DNA from: Arthrobacter psychrochitiniphilus
GTDB lineage: Bacteria; Actinomycetota; Actinomycetes; Actinomycetales; Micrococcaceae
Assembly: GCF_003185915.1 (NCBI RefSeq)
Contig: NZ_QHLZ01000019.1
Span: 965 to 36,812, forward strand
Reading direction: 5' to 3'
Length of the DNA: 35,848 nucleotides
This document shows, piece after piece, positions 33,604 to 35,848 of the stretch (within the stretch, counting starts at the first letter, position 1; every line of letters starts with the position of its first letter). A program made the position numbers and the translations under genes. Under the pieces are notes generated by a model. That model ran no database searches. It worked only from the letters and a program-made list of their open reading frames with translations, and was not told the origin of the DNA.

Positions 33604-33999
33604 TTAATATTCCTTGCTCCTCCATCTGGAGCGGGCACATCTCCAATCTGAATTTTCAATTATAAGATTTCGATTAGTGCCGAAATTAGCCCGGCATAGA
33701 CGAAGTGCAACATGATCATCGCTTCTTTCTCCATATATTAGTGCATAGACTAATCTATTCTGATTAGAAATCAGATCAATAATTGATATTCCAAAGAGTG
33801 CCCCGTTTTGGGATTTCACAACATCTGGATGTCCATTTGGATCAAAAGATGCGATCGTTGCAGCTTTCATTCTTCCAATAAGGATGTCTCTGTTACATGT
33901 CGAGTCTTGATCAAGAACCGCTCTAATGATGTCTTCTCGTTCTTTATCTAGGAGGTCGCGTACGGTGCCGGGTTTCCCCCATCGAGTCTTCCCGGTCAT
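33604..33999 (-). CDS. Hypothetical protein
   Basis: 131 residues from ATG 33999, chosen for the excellent ribosome site AAAGGAGGT 4 bases upstream; an in-frame ATG at 34032 has none. The N-terminal half is basic and helical (GKPGTVRDLLDKEREDIIRA), and the second half looks like alternating strands (GALFGISIIDLISNQNRLVY, ALIYGERSDDHVALRLCR). No signal peptide or membrane segment. I do not recognise the family. AT-rich codon use marks it as part of the transferred segment. It converges with the pentapeptide gene. Confidence 0.65.
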   Translation of the reverse strand: MTGKTRWGKPGTVRDLLDKEREDIIRAVLDQDSTCNRDILIGRMKAATIASFDPNGHPDVVKSQNGALFGISIIDLISNQNRLVYALIYGERSDDHVALRLCRANFGTNRNLIIENSDWRCARSRWRSKEY

Positions 34000-34659
34000 T
34001 GGGACCTCCTTTCTAACTATGCTGGCGTCCATTTAGGCGACTTCAGCCGACGGCCGTCTGAATCCATGTCAGTTTCTGGGTAGTAACTCAGAGGTTACAC
34101 TGTTATGTCGTATTGAGTCATGGGTTCCAGGCCGCTGATCGCATGAGGCCTTCACCTGCATCTCCGACCTAGGTACTTGGACCAAACATATAGTTCCCTA
34201 TCACGGCCCGAACATGCTGCAATTTCGCCAGGAAGCGCAACGGGCAAACTACACAAATGGATTCGTTGAAACTTCAGTTTCCGCGGCCCCCAGTCCATAC
34301 GACGGACGCCCACCCACTCCGCCCATTGCAAGTTTCTTGACGGCTCTTTATCGCAGGCTGGCACAGACTGATCCAGGGCTTTCAGCATTGGCTGATGGCT
34401 TCCTCTACAACCAGTCCGGGGGCCCGTCCACTGGATTCCACCGAACCTGGGATGCCAAGGACGTCTACTCTCCCCATGTTCTCGACAAGATCCCGTTCAC
34501 TCCAGGACCGCCCAATTCACGATGGGCACAATTCTATTCGTAGATTGTGCGCTGGAACCTGTGTGGGGTCTGTCCCGGCTTTGCTGGCTCTTCACGGTTC
34601 GTGGTGAATCTGGGGTTCGTGTCGTAGCAAAGTAGGAGCTCGTGGCCCTGCTGAGATGG
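34000..34659. other. Gene-poor stretch before the ISL3 transposase
   Basis: It contains a short inverted repeat GTAAC/GTTAC (34083-34098) that could be an operator for the hypothetical gene at 33999. An open frame of 109 codons at 34214-34543 lacks a ribosome site and looks doubtful. GGCTCTTCACGGTTCGTGGT (from 34586) resembles the terminal repeats of ISL3 elements and may be the left end of the element whose transposase follows. Confidence 0.4.
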
Positions 34660-35848
34660 ATGTGTCTAGCATTCTTCTCGAGTCAGGAACCACGAGCCTT
34701 GATCCAGCCTACCCAGTCGTGCCCGTCTGCGGCGACGACTCTCTACAATCTGCCTGATTATCAGGTCATCTCCGTCATCAATGACGACGATGCTGGTATC
34801 CGTGTCGTCACGGTTGCCTCGGACTTCCCGACAGCTTGCCCTAGTTGCGCCGTCCTAGCGTCTCGGGTCCATTCGCGCCGGATCCAAAGGGTTCGTGACA
34901 TCCTTGTTGCCGGGCATGTGAGACTCATGTGGGCCAAGCGGCGGCTCTTTTGCGACGAGGCTCTTTGCGCCCGGAAGACCTTTGCCGAGGCAACCCCGCA
35001 GATGCCCCGGTTCGCCCGTTCCACCACACGGTTGAAGGAAACCCTCAAGGACGCCGTCATCGACTCTGGCCGGGCCGCATCCGAAGTCGCGGCCGCGTTC
35101 AAGGTCTCTTGGTGGCTGGTCAACACCGTCGTGGTCGCTGCCGCCGAGGCGCTGCCGTCCGTGGACTTACTAGCGCCCACACGGCTCGGGATTGACGAGC
35201 ACCGCTACCGTTCCGTGCGCTGGCTGCAAGACCAGCAGAGCAAGAAATGGACTCGGTACGAGCCGTGGATGTCAACGATCGTTGACGTCGACACCGGACA
35301 AGTGTTGGGCATCGCGGACGGCCGCGACAGCCGTGGCGTGGGTGCCTGGCTCAAAGCACGACCCGCCACCTGGCTTTCCTGCATTGAGACGGTCGGCATC
35401 GACCCCTCGGCCGCTTTCCGCAAGGCCCTGCGTGAGAACCTGCCCGACGCTGCTGCCAGCGTCGATCACTTCCACATGGTGCTTTTGGCCAACGACATGC
35501 TCACCCAGGTTCGTCAACGGGTCTCCCGGGAACAGAACGGGCGCCGCGGCCTGAAAACAGACAAGGCCTGGGCGCATCGGCAATTGCTGCTGCGCGGCTA
35601 CGACACGCTCTCCGACGCTGGGAAGAAGCGCCTCGATGACGTCTTCGCCACCGATGATCCAAGTAAGGAACTCGTGGCTGCTTGGGGTGTGAAGGAAGCC
35701 TTGCGCCTGATGCTCTCCAACAACAATCCGGCCAGCGTGGAAGACCGCAAAGCGTTCTTTGAACGGCAGGTCCAGGACTCTGGACACGCTCTGGTGACGG
35801 GTTCGGGGTTCGTCGATTTTTCGGGGTTTTTCTTGATAAAAGCCTGTT
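34660..35848 (+). pseudogene. ISL3-family transposase, C-terminus replaced
   Basis: Open from ATG 34660 to the right edge; translation may start further in, as the first 25 residues look unusual and another frame carries a plausible start at 34656. The recognisable part begins at YNLPDYQVISV. It has the zinc-finger-like CPSCAVLASRVHSRRIQRVR, a helix-turn-helix SEVAAAFKVSWWLVNTVV, then the DDE core: GIDEHRYRSVRW (first D), ETVGIDPSAAF (second D region) and SVDHFHMVLLANDM. Homology stops near 35778 (AFFERQVQ). The remaining residues are low-complexity Gly/Phe, so the C-terminal end with the last catalytic Glu is probably lost to another insertion. Confidence 0.75.

Noticed and set aside
34214..34543. 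109-codon plus-strand frame
   Set aside because: No ribosome site and no recognisable domain; the opposite strand is open to a similar extent.
1..35848. CRISPR arrays, complete tRNA or rRNA genes, integrase genes, toxin-antitoxin pairs
   Set aside because: Looked for and not seen. No regularly spaced short repeats, no complete cloverleaf and no recombinase gene in the window.

Overview
The window looks like chromosomal accessory DNA of a high-GC actinobacterium, most like the Arthrobacter/Paenarthrobacter branch of Micrococcaceae. This is inferred from codon use, TTG/GTG starts, strong GGAGG ribosome sites and the style of the surface protein, transporter and IS proteins. No rRNA or complete tRNA is present to confirm it. 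From about 29.4 kb onward the DNA is visibly more AT-rich, which suggests transfer.

Layout. (1) 1-2467, minus: the 5' part of a large secreted repeat protein, running off the left edge. (2) 2468-4620: an IS30-type transposase cut off by a complete IS3-family element. (3) 4660-13811: a defence-like island. It holds a Ser/Thr protein kinase (minus), then on the plus strand a trypsin-like protease, a tightly overlapping type II CBASS-like block (CD-NTase, E2-E1 fusion, JAMM peptidase, PD-(D/E)XK-like protein), a gene broken by one in-frame TAG, and a GIY-YIG-like protein. (4) 13840-14150, minus: traces of a decayed gene. (5) 14550-28949: two divergent pairs of operons that look like one carbohydrate-catabolic regulon. 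They encode a ribose-type ABC importer, two zinc alcohol dehydrogenases, an SDR, a phosphotriesterase-like lactonase, an FGGY kinase, a cupin phosphosugar isomerase, a KDPG-type aldolase, a shikimate-dehydrogenase-like enzyme, a D-2-hydroxyacid dehydrogenase, an RpiR regulator and a HAD phosphatase. (6) 28950-29400: hairpins and three tRNA-3'-half-like pieces. (7) 29400-34600: poorly recognisable AT-richer DNA with an XRE-ROK fusion regulator, a membrane pentapeptide-repeat protein and small hypotheticals. (8) 34660-end: an ISL3-family transposase whose C-terminus is replaced by unrelated sequence.

How the genes work together. In the CBASS-like block, the E2-E1 protein probably primes the CD-NTase through its C-terminal glycine, the JAMM protein reverses this, and the nucleotide product would activate an effector. 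The effector is not a standard one: the PD-(D/E)XK-like protein and the upstream protease are the candidates. In the catabolic region a sugar, polyol or lactone is imported, oxidised, phosphorylated, opened by the lactonase and finally cleaved by the aldolase. The order and the substrate are unknown. RpiR/HexR-like palindromes in both divergent promoter regions fit control by the RpiR protein encoded in the cluster.
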